Positions 24,837 through 33,793 of a DNA stretch of 64,000 nucleotides are shown here, piece by piece. The DNA is taken from assembly GCA_902776765.1 (NCBI GenBank), contig CACYRP010000021.1, positions 49,079-113,078 of the forward strand. Direction: 5' to 3'. The DNA comes from Fibrobacter succinogenes. Its GTDB lineage: Bacteria; Fibrobacterota; Fibrobacteria; Fibrobacterales; Fibrobacteraceae. The notes below the pieces were generated by a model. It ran no database searches and was not told where the DNA came from. It saw only the letters and a list, made by a program, of their open reading frames with translations. Numbering within the stretch: the stretch's first letter is position 1; each line of letters opens with the position of its first letter. The translations under genes were made by a program, and so were the position numbers.

Positions 24837-26258
24837 TTGAACAGAATACTTTTATTTTTCGCACTCGTTATTTTTACGATAGCACAAGCCAACGCCAAGG
24901 AATCATCAACGACCGCGCCACCGCTAGATGCTGCGCAAGTTTTCGAATGGTGGGACGATGGCATAATCACACCCGAAGAAGCCGCCGAAATTTTCACGCG
25001 GCTCGAAGAAGAAAACTACGACGAAGCCTGTTTACTCGCCGAAGTTTACGCCCAAGAGCCCTGCACAATTTTAAACAAGACCACCGAAAAAAACGCACGC
25101 AAAAAAAGAAAAAACAAAACAGCGAAATCCGCGCACTCCCCAGACGCCGCGCACTCCACCAAAACGATACATGCGAACAAAGCCGCGCCACCACTCATCC
25201 CGCACGGATCCCTTTCGTGGAAAGGCCAATACGATAGCAACGGCCACTTGAAAAAACACCGCGAAGAATTGCAAATCCAATTCTACTATTTCAAGTTGCG
25301 CCTTGGCTCACAAGAATTGCTTTCGTACCGGCGAGACGGTTACGAATCACATTTCGGACAAATTTCCACTTTGGAATTCCATAGCCATTTACCACTCGAT
25401 ACATTATGGGGCGCCGCCCTGCGTTTTCCCATCGGTAAATTCCATCTTGGTGCGCACATCGATACCTCCAAAACATTTCATACGCATGTGGCGTTCCACC
25501 CCAATCGCCAAAACGAACTGACCGCCGCATTTTGGAAGTTTCCAGACGTAGGCGCCATCGCATTGCAGGCACGCACCACGCTCGGGCAAATTTCGGCTTG
25601 GTATCAATTCGGGCAAGACCTCCCACTGATCAAGATTCAATTGCAAAACGAAAAGGAACACCTATCATGGAAAACGACCGCATACATCCACGGCGATTCC
25701 ATTCCGCAAGGTCTCAACTTGAGCAAAGGCATCGCCGATAATCGCCTTTGGGCATCGCAAACCGTCAACGTCCAATGGCCCGAAGCATTAAACACAATCC
25801 TTTCCACCAAGGCACGCGTGCTTAACGCAATAGCTTCGGATTCCTTAAGCGCCCGCTTCAAGATAACGCTAACCTCGGGGCCCAAACGCATACGCACAAG
25901 CCTAAGCGCCACCTGCATCGAGGCAAGCGACAACTGCAGTTCGACCGAATGGAACGGCATTGTCGAATCTGATTGGAACGATTTTGCATTCAAAGCAAGC
26001 ACCAAAGTCCGCTACGAAAACAACCGCACAAAGCCACCCAGAATCGAACTCGGCGCAAGCTACCGCAGCCGCCTCGCCCTCGCGAAATTGACAATTGCAC
26101 TCCCCCAAATGAACCCAGCCCAAAGCATATCCCTCCAAAACGAAATCAAGCTAGACAACGACTGGTTCGGATGTGACTTCGTCTTCGCCTTCAAGAAAAC
26201 CAAGACCAAATCATTCAGTCCAAGCTACGCTCACCTGCAAACAAGCCTCAAATTTTGA
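24837..26258 (+). CDS. Probable outer-membrane beta-barrel protein with N-terminal helical motif
   Basis: A 473-residue exported protein. Signal peptide about 1-20 (IAQANA). Residues 30-70 contain an acidic helical motif (VFEWWDDGIITPEEAAEIF) followed by two Cys, a low-complexity Lys-rich linker (about 84-118), then a long region of alternating hydrophobic and polar residues with many aromatic ends (for example HLGAHIDTSK, ISAWYQFGQD) that ends in Lys-Phe, as expected for a barrel strand signal. The start codon is TTG at 24837 with AGGGAGG six nt upstream; the next ATG would remove the signal peptide. No named family recognised. A terminator-like hairpin lies about 120 nt downstream. Confidence 0.65.
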   Translation: MNRILLFFALVIFTIAQANAKESSTTAPPLDAAQVFEWWDDGIITPEEAAEIFTRLEEENYDEACLLAEVYAQEPCTILNKTTEKNARKKRKNKTAKSAHSPDAAHSTKTIHANKAAPPLIPHGSLSWKGQYDSNGHLKKHREELQIQFYYFKLRLGSQELLSYRRDGYESHFGQISTLEFHSHLPLDTLWGAALRFPIGKFHLGAHIDTSKTFHTHVAFHPNRQNELTAAFWKFPDVGAIALQARTTLGQISAWYQFGQDLPLIKIQLQNEKEHLSWKTTAYIHGDSIPQGLNLSKGIADNRLWASQTVNVQWPEALNTILSTKARVLNAIASDSLSARFKITLTSGPKRIRTSLSATCIEASDNCSSTEWNGIVESDWNDFAFKASTKVRYENNRTKPPRIELGASYRSRLALAKLTIALPQMNPAQSISLQNEIKLDNDWFGCDFVFAFKKTKTKSFSPSYAHLQTSLKF

Positions 26259-26381
26259 GACATTTCATCCCAAAACCCCCTATTTTAAGGGGTGTGGATA
26301 CTTTTGTAACCACTATTTTCGATAATATTCCAATTTACAGTCTCAAAGATATGTATTATTAATAATACCCAAACACTCTCA

Positions 26382-26427
26382 GACTCCTTTAGGTTCCCTC
26401 CTTTGCCTGAAGGAGTCCTTTTTTTTA
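26382..26427 (+). terminator. Rho-independent terminator or leader attenuator
   Basis: A 12-bp perfect stem GACTCCTTTAGG/CCTGAAGGAGTC (G-T tolerant) with a 12-nt loop is followed by CTTTTTTTT. It lies only 11 nt before the next gene, so it ends the upstream transcript and may attenuate entry into the next. Confidence 0.85.
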
Positions 26428-26437
26428 TCTTAGGATT

Positions 26438-26824
26438 ATGTTTTATATCGCAGCTATCATCGGTTCTATCGTTTTTCTGCCCTCCATTGCATTAAATATT
26501 GCGCTTGCAGTCGGAGCGCCTCTGGGCGCTTATGCCATGAACGGCCGCCACAGGGTTGTTCCGCAAGAAGTTCGCCGAGCATTCGTGTTGCCGATTATCA
26601 TGCAATTTGTAGCGCTGTTTACAATTCTAAGCGCAGGCCATGTGCTGCCGGAACTCATCCCATTTGGAATCACGCGCATCGTCGCCTTTTTCTTTGCTGT
26701 TTACCTGACGTTCTATACCGCAACGGTTTTCTTTAGCTTGAGCGCGAAAGAGCGCCACGTAATGGGACCACTCGCATTCGCATCGACTGTTTGCTTTTGG
26801 ATTGTCGCGGTAGGGACTGTTTAG
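26438..26824 (+). CDS. Small four-helix membrane protein, unknown function
   Basis: A 128-residue, very hydrophobic protein. Four likely membrane helices: about 2-32 (FYIAAIIGSIVFLPSIALNI split by a Gly-Ala turn), 48-65 (FVLPIIMQFVALFTI), 76-101 (GITRIVAFFFAVYLTFYTA) and 108-127 (PLAFASTVCFWIVAVG). Short charged loops (NGRHRVVPQEVRR, SAKERH) lie between them. It starts 11 nt after a strong hairpin terminator and has no good ribosome site, yet the frame is clean and base use matches coding sequence. It is 25 nt upstream of queH in the same direction and could be co-transcribed with it. Confidence 0.6.
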   Translation: MFYIAAIIGSIVFLPSIALNIALAVGAPLGAYAMNGRHRVVPQEVRRAFVLPIIMQFVALFTILSAGHVLPELIPFGITRIVAFFFAVYLTFYTATVFFSLSAKERHVMGPLAFASTVCFWIVAVGTV

Positions 26825-26849
26825 ACGAGAGACGAAAGGCAATAGAGAC

Positions 26850-27509
26850 ATGGAAACGGCTGCACCAAAACACAATTACCAGGTAGACCTGGACCGCATT
26901 ATTCGCAGGCTCGAAAGGACCGGCGAAGTGCCGACGCTTTTGTTGCATGCCTGTTGTGCTCCCTGTAGCAGCTACACCATCGAATACCTCTCCCAATATT
27001 TCAAAATTACTTTATTCTATTACAACCCAAACATTGCCCCCGCCGAAGAATACCAGCACCGTGTAAATGAGATAAAACGCTTTGTCGCCGAATTTAAGAC
27101 AAAGTATCCAGTAACGCTTATCGAAGGCGAATACGATCCGAAAAAATTTTACGACATTGCCCGCGGACTAGAGCAAGAACCCGAAGGGGGCAAGCGTTGC
27201 CGCAAATGCTTTGAACTGCGACTTGCCGAATCAGCAAAACTCGCGAAAGAACTGGGCTGCGATTACTTCACCACCACACTCACCATCAGCCCGATGAAAG
27301 ATGCCCAAGTGCTCAACGAAGTCGTGCAGGAACAATGCGATATCTACGGCATCAAGCGATTGCCCAGCGACTTCAAGAAAAAAGGCGGCTACAAGCGCTC
27401 CATCCAGCTTTCGCACGATTACAACCTCTACCGCCAAAACTTTTGCGGATGCGTTTATTCCATGCGTGAAGCGCAGGAACGCGAAGCGAAAGAAGTTGGT
27501 AGAACTTAG
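26850..27509 (+). CDS. queH: Epoxyqueuosine reductase QueH
   Basis: Catalyses the last step of queuosine tRNA modification, reducing epoxyqueuosine; QueH (DUF208) is the non-orthologous replacement of QueG. Diagnostic features are HACCAPCSS (adjacent and spaced Cys that bind the iron-sulfur cluster and metal), FYYNPNIAPAEEYQHR, the EGEYDPKKFY segment, KRCRKCFELRL with two more Cys, and FTTTLTISPMKD. Length (219 aa) is normal for the family. No other queuosine genes are in the window. A purine-rich low-complexity spacer (27500-27580) follows it. Confidence 0.93.
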   Translation: METAAPKHNYQVDLDRIIRRLERTGEVPTLLLHACCAPCSSYTIEYLSQYFKITLFYYNPNIAPAEEYQHRVNEIKRFVAEFKTKYPVTLIEGEYDPKKFYDIARGLEQEPEGGKRCRKCFELRLAESAKLAKELGCDYFTTTLTISPMKDAQVLNEVVQEQCDIYGIKRLPSDFKKKGGYKRSIQLSHDYNLYRQNFCGCVYSMREAQEREAKEVGRT

Positions 27510-27608
27510 TGGGTAGAGCTTAGAATACAGCGCGCAGAATACAGTGAGTAAAGCGCAACAAGCAGAACTTAGTGAACACAGGAAATGTTATTATATTATA
27601 ATTATTAA

Positions 27609-28646
27609 ATGACCAAAATCAGGGGATACATATTCGCCGCATTACTCACCGTCGTAGCAGCTTGTAGCGGCGACGTGTCCGATGCACTTAGCAACCGCGA
27701 CCCCTTCGGCACCATTGAAATCATCCCGATAAACGACAGCTTATCCTCTAGTAAAAGTTCTTCCAGCTCTTTTTCACGCATCAAAAAAACAGATATACAT
27801 TTTTCAAACCACGTAGAAATTAAAGTTTCATCGTCAAGTATTGAGCCCTCGTCATCGAGCAAAACGCCGGAATCAAGCAGTTCAAAAAACGCTACCAAAT
27901 CCTCGTCTTCAAACGCCAAGTCGTCTAGCTCCGTGCCGCCAAGCTCTAGTTCTGCTCCGCAAAGCAGCTCCAGTTCCGACGCCCCCAAGTCAAGCGCCAC
28001 GCTCTATTTTTACGATTGCACCGAGCACAACTGTATCACCACAGAATTCTTGAATCCCGATATTTCTTATGGCGAATTTTTAGACAAGCGTGACAACCAG
28101 GTTTATCGCACCCTCGTTATCAGCAATCACGTGTGGACCGCGCAAAACATGAACTATGAAATCGAGAGCGATGAGAACGACGAAGTAACCAGCTGGTGCT
28201 ACGACAACGAACCTGAAAACTGTAAAAAATTCGGCAGGCTCTACACTTGGGAAGCAGCAAAAAAAGTTTGTCCTGAAGGTTGGCATTTACCCACCGAAGA
28301 TGAATGGCAGGAACTCATCGCAGAGCACTCTTGCGATATTGTGATAAAAGACGGAAATCCACCCGTATATCGTTGCGCAGGGACAACACTGAAAGCAATT
28401 GACAGCTGGGGAAACGGCCTCGAAAACACCAACGAATACGGATTTTCTATCGTTGCCGCAGGAATCGTAAACTCAGGGGCCTTCATGAACAAGGGTATAA
28501 CGGGCTACCTGTGGGCCTCAACAACACAATATGAATCACTCGCAACCCTAGTCATATTTGAATATAACGAAGATTACACAAGATTCGTATTGACAAACAG
28601 AAATTCCGGGCTATCCGTCCGTTGCGTCAAAGGAAACGCGGAATAA
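27609..28646 (+). CDS. FISUMP-domain lipoprotein
   Basis: Lipoprotein with the Fibrobacter succinogenes major paralogous domain (TIGR02145). The N-terminus ends in a lipobox VVAAC with Cys19. A long Ser-rich, low-complexity linker (about 45-130: repeats of SSSS with Pro, Ala and Lys) presents the domain away from the membrane. The FISUMP domain (about 150-345) shows VWTAQNMNYE, GRLYTWEAAKKVCPEGWHLPT, YGFSIVAAGI, GYLWAST and the terminal SVRCVK. Cysteine pairs (SWCYDNEPENCKKFG) are family features. The domain is found in dozens of Fibrobacter surface proteins; its role is not established. It is a single gene, bounded by spacers. Confidence 0.9.
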   Translation: MTKIRGYIFAALLTVVAACSGDVSDALSNRDPFGTIEIIPINDSLSSSKSSSSSFSRIKKTDIHFSNHVEIKVSSSSIEPSSSSKTPESSSSKNATKSSSSNAKSSSSVPPSSSSAPQSSSSSDAPKSSATLYFYDCTEHNCITTEFLNPDISYGEFLDKRDNQVYRTLVISNHVWTAQNMNYEIESDENDEVTSWCYDNEPENCKKFGRLYTWEAAKKVCPEGWHLPTEDEWQELIAEHSCDIVIKDGNPPVYRCAGTTLKAIDSWGNGLENTNEYGFSIVAAGIVNSGAFMNKGITGYLWASTTQYESLATLVIFEYNEDYTRFVLTNRNSGLSVRCVKGNAE

Positions 28647-28721
28647 GACGAAAATAAATTTCGCCGGCACTTGCGTTTTCTATCTTTAGATTTATAAACT
28701 TTTCAACCCCAAAGTTCCATT

Positions 28722-31028
28722 ATGTACGATCCGCGATTTTTACCCATTTGCAAAGAAGACCTGGACGAACTCGGTTGGGATTACGTTGACGTGATCATCA
28801 TCAGCGCCGATGCTTACGTCGATCACCCTTGCTTTGGGCATGCGGTTGTCGGACGACTTTTGGAACATGAGGGTTTGCGCGTGGCGATACTCCCGCAGCC
28901 GAACTGGCGCGACGACTTGCGCGATTTTAAGAAGCTCGGGAAGCCTAGACTTTTCTTTGCCATTTCGAGCGGCATGGATTCCATGGTGAATCACTACACC
29001 GCCGCCAAGCGCCTCCGCAGTGACGACGCCTTTACGCCGGGGAACAAGGCCGGATTCCGCCCGGATTACGCGACTTACACGTACGCCAAGATTTTGAAGA
29101 AGCTCTACCCCGATGTGCCGCTCCTCATTGGCGGACTCGAATCGAGCTTGCGCCGCGTGACGCATTACGACTACTGGAGCAACAGACTCAAGCCCAGTAT
29201 TTTATTCGATACGCAGGCCGATATTCTCGTCTATGGCATGGGTGAAAAACCGCTGAAAGAAATTGTTCGTTTGCTCAAAAAAGGCGTTCCGTTTTCGAGT
29301 CTGAATTCCGTTCCGCAAACCGCCTACTTGGCGCCCAAGGGGAACGTGCCGAAGAATAGCAAGTGGGAAGACTTGCAGTTGTACAGCTACGAAGAATGCC
29401 TCGAAAGCAAGCGGAACCAAATCGAGAACTGCCGCCGAGTCGATATCGAATGCAACAAGTGGTTCCAGCGCCGCATTCTGCAAGATGTCGCGGAACAAAC
29501 CGTGATCATAAACCCCGCTTACCCACCGATGGAATACGGCGAACTGGACGAAAGCTTTGAATACCCCTACGCCCGCGAACCGCACCCGCGTTACAAGAAA
29601 CGCGGCAACATTCCGGCATTCGACATGATCAAGTTCAGCATCAACACGCACCGCGGCTGTTTTGGCGGTTGCAGTTTTTGTGCCATCAACGCACACCAGG
29701 GCAAATTCATCGCAAGCCGTAGCCGCGAAAGCATCCTGCGCGAAGTCGAAATCGTGACGAATATGGAAGGCTTTGCCGGAACGATTACAGACCTTGGCGG
29801 CCCCAGCGCAAACATGTACAACATGCGTGGCCGAGATCCGAGCCGTTGCCAAAAGTGCGCCCGTGCAAGTTGCCTCACGCCCAAGATTTGCGACAACATG
29901 GACACGCACCATAAAGAAATTTTGGAGCTATACCGCGAAGTGCGCAACCATCCGAAAGTAAAACATTTGTTCATCGGAAGTGGTGTGCGTTACGACATGC
30001 TCTTGCAGGAGACGGATGACGAAGAACTCCGCAAGGACCACGAAGAATACGCCCGCGAACTCATCGACTACCACGTAAGCGGCCGATTGAAAGTGGCCCC
30101 CGAACACACAAGCGACGCCGTGCTGAAATTGATGCGCAAGCCGAGCTTTACGTTGTTCCACAAGTTCAAGGAATTCTTCGACGACGAATGCAAACGCATC
30201 GGCAAGAAGCAACAGCTGATTCCGTACTTTATCAGTAGCCATCCGGGATGCACCGAAGCCGACATGGCTGAACTTGCGCTCGAAACAAAGCAATTGGGTT
30301 TCCAGTTGGAACAAGTTCAAGACTTTACGCCAACGCCGATGACCATTGCCACCGAGATGTTCTACGCCGAAATGACGCCTGACGGAAAGCCGCTCTTTGT
30401 CGCCAAAACGCCCGAAGAAAAGGCAAACCAGAAGCAGTTCTTCTTCTGGTACATTCCGGCGAACCGCCCGCACCTACGAGAAGTTCTGGAGCGCCTCAAG
30501 ATGGGTAAGGTCAGCCGCTTGCTGCTGAGCCGCACCGCAATGGCCGAGGGCAAGGAATACTTTCCGAGCAAGGAACGCGAAGAAAACGAAGACTTCCGCA
30601 ACCGCGAAATGCAAAAGCGCGACGAACGCACGAATGCGTTACGCCCGAAAAAAGAGAAAGTCAAGAACCGCTGGCGAGACGAAGGGTACGAAAGTCGTGG
30701 CTTTAACGAAGGCCGTGAGAATCGCCGATTTGGTGAACGTAATGGAGAAGGTCGCGAGAATTGGCGAAACGAGAATCGCTTTGAACGCGAAGGGGAACGC
30801 CGCGGATTCCATCGAGACGATCGCCGGGGAAATGTATTTGATGAGCGTTGCGATTTCGACCACAATGGAGATCGCCGCGACTTTGACCGCCGCGGGAATC
30901 AGCAAAATGCGCCGTTCCGCGAACACCGCAATGTCGAAGACAAGAACCGCTTCAACAGCGGCGAGATAAACCTCGCCAGCCGCCGCTCACACGGCAAGGG
31001 CTTCAAGAAGCCGACGTTTAAAAAGTAA
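28722..31028 (+). CDS. YgiQ-family radical SAM protein
   Basis: Large radical SAM protein of the YgiQ family (UPF0313), function not known for the family. The N-terminal domain (about 1-290) has DVIIISADAYVDHP, AISSGMDSMVNHYT and LIGGLESSLRR. The radical SAM core has RGCFGGCSFCAI (CxxxCxxC, about residues 313-320) and later Cys (CQKCARASCLTPKIC) that could hold a second cluster or metal. A C-terminal domain (DUF3362-like) follows HPGCTEADM and VQDFTPTPMTIAT. The last roughly 130 residues are a disordered Arg/Asn/Glu-rich tail, like the tail of the RNase R in this window, and suggest RNA or ribosome contact; that is inference. Confidence 0.9.
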   Translation: MYDPRFLPICKEDLDELGWDYVDVIIISADAYVDHPCFGHAVVGRLLEHEGLRVAILPQPNWRDDLRDFKKLGKPRLFFAISSGMDSMVNHYTAAKRLRSDDAFTPGNKAGFRPDYATYTYAKILKKLYPDVPLLIGGLESSLRRVTHYDYWSNRLKPSILFDTQADILVYGMGEKPLKEIVRLLKKGVPFSSLNSVPQTAYLAPKGNVPKNSKWEDLQLYSYEECLESKRNQIENCRRVDIECNKWFQRRILQDVAEQTVIINPAYPPMEYGELDESFEYPYAREPHPRYKKRGNIPAFDMIKFSINTHRGCFGGCSFCAINAHQGKFIASRSRESILREVEIVTNMEGFAGTITDLGGPSANMYNMRGRDPSRCQKCARASCLTPKICDNMDTHHKEILELYREVRNHPKVKHLFIGSGVRYDMLLQETDDEELRKDHEEYARELIDYHVSGRLKVAPEHTSDAVLKLMRKPSFTLFHKFKEFFDDECKRIGKKQQLIPYFISSHPGCTEADMAELALETKQLGFQLEQVQDFTPTPMTIATEMFYAEMTPDGKPLFVAKTPEEKANQKQFFFWYIPANRPHLREVLERLKMGKVSRLLLSRTAMAEGKEYFPSKEREENEDFRNREMQKRDERTNALRPKKEKVKNRWRDEGYESRGFNEGRENRRFGERNGEGRENWRNENRFEREGERRGFHRDDRRGNVFDERCDFDHNGDRRDFDRRGNQQNAPFREHRNVEDKNRFNSGEINLASRRSHGKGFKKPTFKK

Positions 31029-31066
31029 GTAAGCAGTGGCTAATGGCTAGTGTTTTTTCATTCGTC

Positions 31067-31090
31067 ATCCTCGCGAAGGCGAGGATTTTT
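31067..31090 (+). terminator. Rho-independent terminator after ygiQ-type gene
   Basis: ATCCTCGC-GAAG-GCGAGGAT followed by TTTT. The same stem sequence appears in the dispersed GGATGAC elements, here co-opted as a terminator. Confidence 0.75.
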
Positions 31091-31135
31091 AGCATCAGCA
31101 ATTTATGGAACGCCATTGACAAAAAAAAACGCTTA

Positions 31136-31172
31136 GTTTACAAATTATAACTCTTTATATATATTTGTAAAC
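31136..31172 (+). promoter_or_regulatory. Operator: 10-bp inverted repeat before HTH-IrrE gene 1
   Basis: GTTTACAAAT-N17-ATTTGTAAAC, perfect arms at 31136-31145 and 31163-31172, ending 13 nt before the start codon. The same arms with the same 17-nt spacing precede the paralogue at 43008-44063, so this is very probably the autoregulatory binding site of the XRE domain. Confidence 0.8.
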
Positions 31173-31185
31173 AACGGAGGAAAGT

Positions 31186-32241
31186 ATGGCGGAACTTTCT
31201 ATTTTTTCATCAAGGCTTAAAAATGCCCGCATCATGATGGGGTTTTCTATGGATGAACTTTGTGCATCCATGGGAAACAAGGTTTCAAAGATGGCCATTT
31301 CTAAATACGAAAAAGGGTTAATGGCACCGAGCAGCGACATCGTCATCGCATTGTCAAAAGCGCTCCATCAGCCTATCGATTATTTCTTTAGGCCCTTTGC
31401 CGTACAGGTCGAATCTGTTCGATTCCGCAAAAAAAGTTCTCTCCCGCAAAAAAAAGAGAATGGCATCCGCGAAGCCATTGCGGACCTTATGGAGCGTTAC
31501 ATCAACATCGAAGAAATATGTGGCGATGGAACTGCCCAATCATCTCTACCCTACATAAGCGCATCTTCGCCCAAAGAAGTCAAAGAAGCCGCAGCAAAAA
31601 TCCGCAAAGAATGGAACCTCGGTCTAGACGGTATTGTGAATGTTATCGACCTGCTCGAACGAAATGGCGTAAAAGTTATCGAAATTGATGCACCCGATTC
31701 ATTCGATGGCATGAGTTCTCTAGTCAATGAAAAATTCCATGTAGTCATTCTAAACAAGACTTTTTCCGTCGAAAGGAAACGCTTTACGGCACTACATGAA
31801 CTTGGACATTTGGTTCTGCAATTCCCCAAAAATATTGACAACAAGCAAGAAGAATCTTTCTGCCACCTATTTGCTAGCGAAATGCTAGTCCCCGAATCAG
31901 AACTCAAGCGTATTCTCGGGAAAAATCGAAAAGACATTTCATACCAAGAGCTGAAACCAATTCAGCTTTCCTACGGAATTTCTTGTGACGCCATCATGTA
32001 CAAAGCTAAGGATTGTGGCATCATTTCCGAACAGCGATTCCGCACCTTCTGCATCCAGAAAAACCGAGCAAAAGGATTCAAGGCTCTTATCGAACAAACC
32101 TTATTCCACCAAGAAACGTCAACCCGTTTCGTTAGCTTAGTTTACAAGGCTCTAAGCAAAGAACTTATTACCATATCCAAGGCCGCAAGCCTTCTGCACC
32201 AAGACATTGAACAAGTTCGTAGAGACCTCGCCCTAGTATGA
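31186..32241 (+). CDS. XRE-family HTH / ImmA-IrrE metallopeptidase, copy 1 (antitoxin-type)
   Basis: Fusion of an N-terminal XRE helix-turn-helix (about residues 5-65, MDELCASMG..VSKMAISKYEKG) and a zinc metallopeptidase domain of the ImmA/IrrE (COG2856) type, with HELGH at 204-208 and the distal Glu in FASEM. The 4-nt ATGA overlap with a PIN-domain gene gives the layout of a toxin-antitoxin module, where such HTH-peptidases are known as partners of PIN or other toxins. The start has a good GGAGG site. A perfect inverted repeat overlaps the promoter. A second, highly similar copy in the opposite orientation lies 11 kb away. Confidence 0.9.
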   Translation: MAELSIFSSRLKNARIMMGFSMDELCASMGNKVSKMAISKYEKGLMAPSSDIVIALSKALHQPIDYFFRPFAVQVESVRFRKKSSLPQKKENGIREAIADLMERYINIEEICGDGTAQSSLPYISASSPKEVKEAAAKIRKEWNLGLDGIVNVIDLLERNGVKVIEIDAPDSFDGMSSLVNEKFHVVILNKTFSVERKRFTALHELGHLVLQFPKNIDNKQEESFCHLFASEMLVPESELKRILGKNRKDISYQELKPIQLSYGISCDAIMYKAKDCGIISEQRFRTFCIQKNRAKGFKALIEQTLFHQETSTRFVSLVYKALSKELITISKAASLLHQDIEQVRRDLALV

Positions 32242-32753
32242 TAGAAGAACGCATTGTCATAAGCGACGCTAACATCATCTTTGACTTACTTTCAGTAAGC
32301 CTACTGGAAGCGTTTTTTGCTTTGCCCTGCGAAATATGCACCACTGATTTAGTCATCAGCGAAATTACACGACCGGAACAATTGAAGATAGTCCAAAAGT
32401 TTATTAAATCAAAGAAATTAGGTGTAGTATCATTTAACGCCGTTGATTTTAGCCAAGTAATCTCGTTACACACTAATTGCACAAACAACGCTTCAATCGC
32501 AGATTGTTCTGTATGGTATTACGCCAAAAAGGTTGACGGCCGACTTTTGACTGGAGACGGAAAGTTGCGCTCGGCAGCGCAAAAAGACGGCGTTAAGGTC
32601 TCAGGGGTTCTTTACCTGTTCGACAATTTCATTGAATACAACATTTTATCACCACAAGAAGCGGCAGAAAACTTAGAATCACTCATGAATCTAAACATGC
32701 GCTTACCCCAAGGTGAGTGCGAATCAAGAATTAAATTTTGGCGGAATAAATAA
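32238..32753 (+). CDS. PIN-domain toxin-like nuclease
   Basis: A 171-residue PIN-type protein, probably an RNase toxin. Acidic PIN residues are visible: Asp10 in VISDANIIFDLL, Glu about 45 in LVISEITR, and the Asp pair in ASIADCSVWYYAKK and LLTGDGKLR. It overlaps the HTH-IrrE gene by four bases (ATGA), indicating translational coupling and matched dosage. The first 14 residues (MIEERIVISDANII) are exactly preserved in the remnant at 42964-43011. The C-terminal 30 residues go beyond the minimal PIN fold. RNA target unknown. Confidence 0.8.
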   Translation: MIEERIVISDANIIFDLLSVSLLEAFFALPCEICTTDLVISEITRPEQLKIVQKFIKSKKLGVVSFNAVDFSQVISLHTNCTNNASIADCSVWYYAKKVDGRLLTGDGKLRSAAQKDGVKVSGVLYLFDNFIEYNILSPQEAAENLESLMNLNMRLPQGECESRIKFWRNK

Positions 32754-32773
32754 TCCGCAATTAGTACAATCGT

Positions 32774-33616
32774 TTAGGAGTGCGCCAAAACGCTCCACCA
32801 CTCTCCTTTCTCGCGCTCAATAGAGACTTTGAAGCCGGCTTCTTCGAACCACTTGAGGATGTAATCCTTTTCAGTGACGAGCTGACCGCTGATGATCAGT
32901 TCGCTGCCTTCCGCAAGCAAATCCTCAATGTCATCGCGCAACGGCCAAAGCTCGCTGCGGATCATATTGCAAAGAATCACGTCGAACTTCGTTCCGTCCT
33001 TGAACGCATCCAGGAAACCGAGCACGCAGTCGCTTTCACCAAAACCATTGCGTTCAAAATTTTCCGCAATGCAAGGAATCGTAAGCGGGTCGATTTCCGT
33101 ACCCACCGCGAGGCTTGCGCCCTTGCGACGAGCAAACATCGCGAGAATGCCCGTTCCCGTTCCAATGTCGAGAACAGTCTTGCCCTTAAAATCGATATTT
33201 TCCATGAGCGCAGCACAGCTACTCGTCGTCTCGTGCTCGCCCGTTCCAAATGCAGTCTTTGCCTCAAGTTCCAAGACAACCACTTCAGGATCTTCCGGCG
33301 TGAACTCCACCCAAGGTGGACGCACCCAAAGATGCTCGCTCACCGCCACCGGCTGCGCACGATCACGCCACCACTTGTCCCAATCCTTTGCAGGCTCTTC
33401 GGTGACCTTGAAATTGTACTGCGGAAATTCCGCCACGATGCGGTCACGTTCCGCCTTATCGCCCGTGTAAAAACAGAACTCCGTGCGACCTTCCGTCACC
33501 GGATCCAGTTCTTCCAACGTAGCCACGCCCGCTTCGAAAAGCAGGTAGCTTGCAATTTCATATTCTTCATTGGGGCAGTTGCCCTGAGCCTTGTACCAAG
33601 TATCGATTTTCTGCAT
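32774..33616 (-). CDS. prmA: Ribosomal protein L11 methyltransferase PrmA
   Basis: SAM-dependent methyltransferase that trimethylates ribosomal protein L11. Motifs: KTAFGTGEHETT just before motif I (the PrmA hallmark), VLDIGTGTGILAMFA (SAM binding), VGTEIDPLTIPCIAENFERN, and ILCNMI in place of the usual NI-LA block (motif IV). The N-terminal substrate-recognition domain (about 1-110) includes WYKAQGNCPNEEYEIASYLLF. It is a housekeeping gene sitting between the toxin-antitoxin pair and the Fic gene, convergent with the PIN gene. No terminator is obvious in the 20-nt gap. Confidence 0.9.
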   Translation of the reverse strand: MQKIDTWYKAQGNCPNEEYEIASYLLFEAGVATLEELDPVTEGRTEFCFYTGDKAERDRIVAEFPQYNFKVTEEPAKDWDKWWRDRAQPVAVSEHLWVRPPWVEFTPEDPEVVVLELEAKTAFGTGEHETTSSCAALMENIDFKGKTVLDIGTGTGILAMFARRKGASLAVGTEIDPLTIPCIAENFERNGFGESDCVLGFLDAFKDGTKFDVILCNMIRSELWPLRDDIEDLLAEGSELIISGQLVTEKDYILKWFEEAGFKVSIEREKGEWWSVLAHS

Positions 33617-33698
33617 AGTTTAAATTTATGAAAATTAAAGGCGCAGCAAATTCGCACACAAAATGCAACTCCTAAAAAAGTGATATATTTTACCACAA

Positions 33699-33774
33699 GT
33701 CATCCTGAGCAACGCGAAGGATCCAGTAAATTTTTAAAAGCAACTGGATTCTTCGGCTTTCGCCTCAGAATGAC
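33699..33774. repeat. Dispersed inverted-repeat element (GTCATCCTGAGC type)
   Basis: GTCATCCTGAGC..GAAGGATCCAGT on the left faces ACTGGATTCTTC..GCCTCAGAATGAC on the right, making a long imperfect hairpin. Related half elements occur at 18991-19026 and 61353-61390. The Fic frame is open through it, but its true start is downstream. Confidence 0.7.
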
Positions 33775-33793
33775 GAACGCGCCGAACACCAAC

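Noticed and set aside
31115..31131. A possible eighth copy of the ATTGAC palindrome before the HTH-IrrE gene
   Set aside because: Only the left half (ATTGAC) is present, followed by a run of A; there is no GTCAAT half.
33680..33793. N-terminal extension of the Fic protein
   Set aside because: The extension is encoded by a dispersed hairpin repeat, and homology to DUF4172 starts at the Met at 33794.
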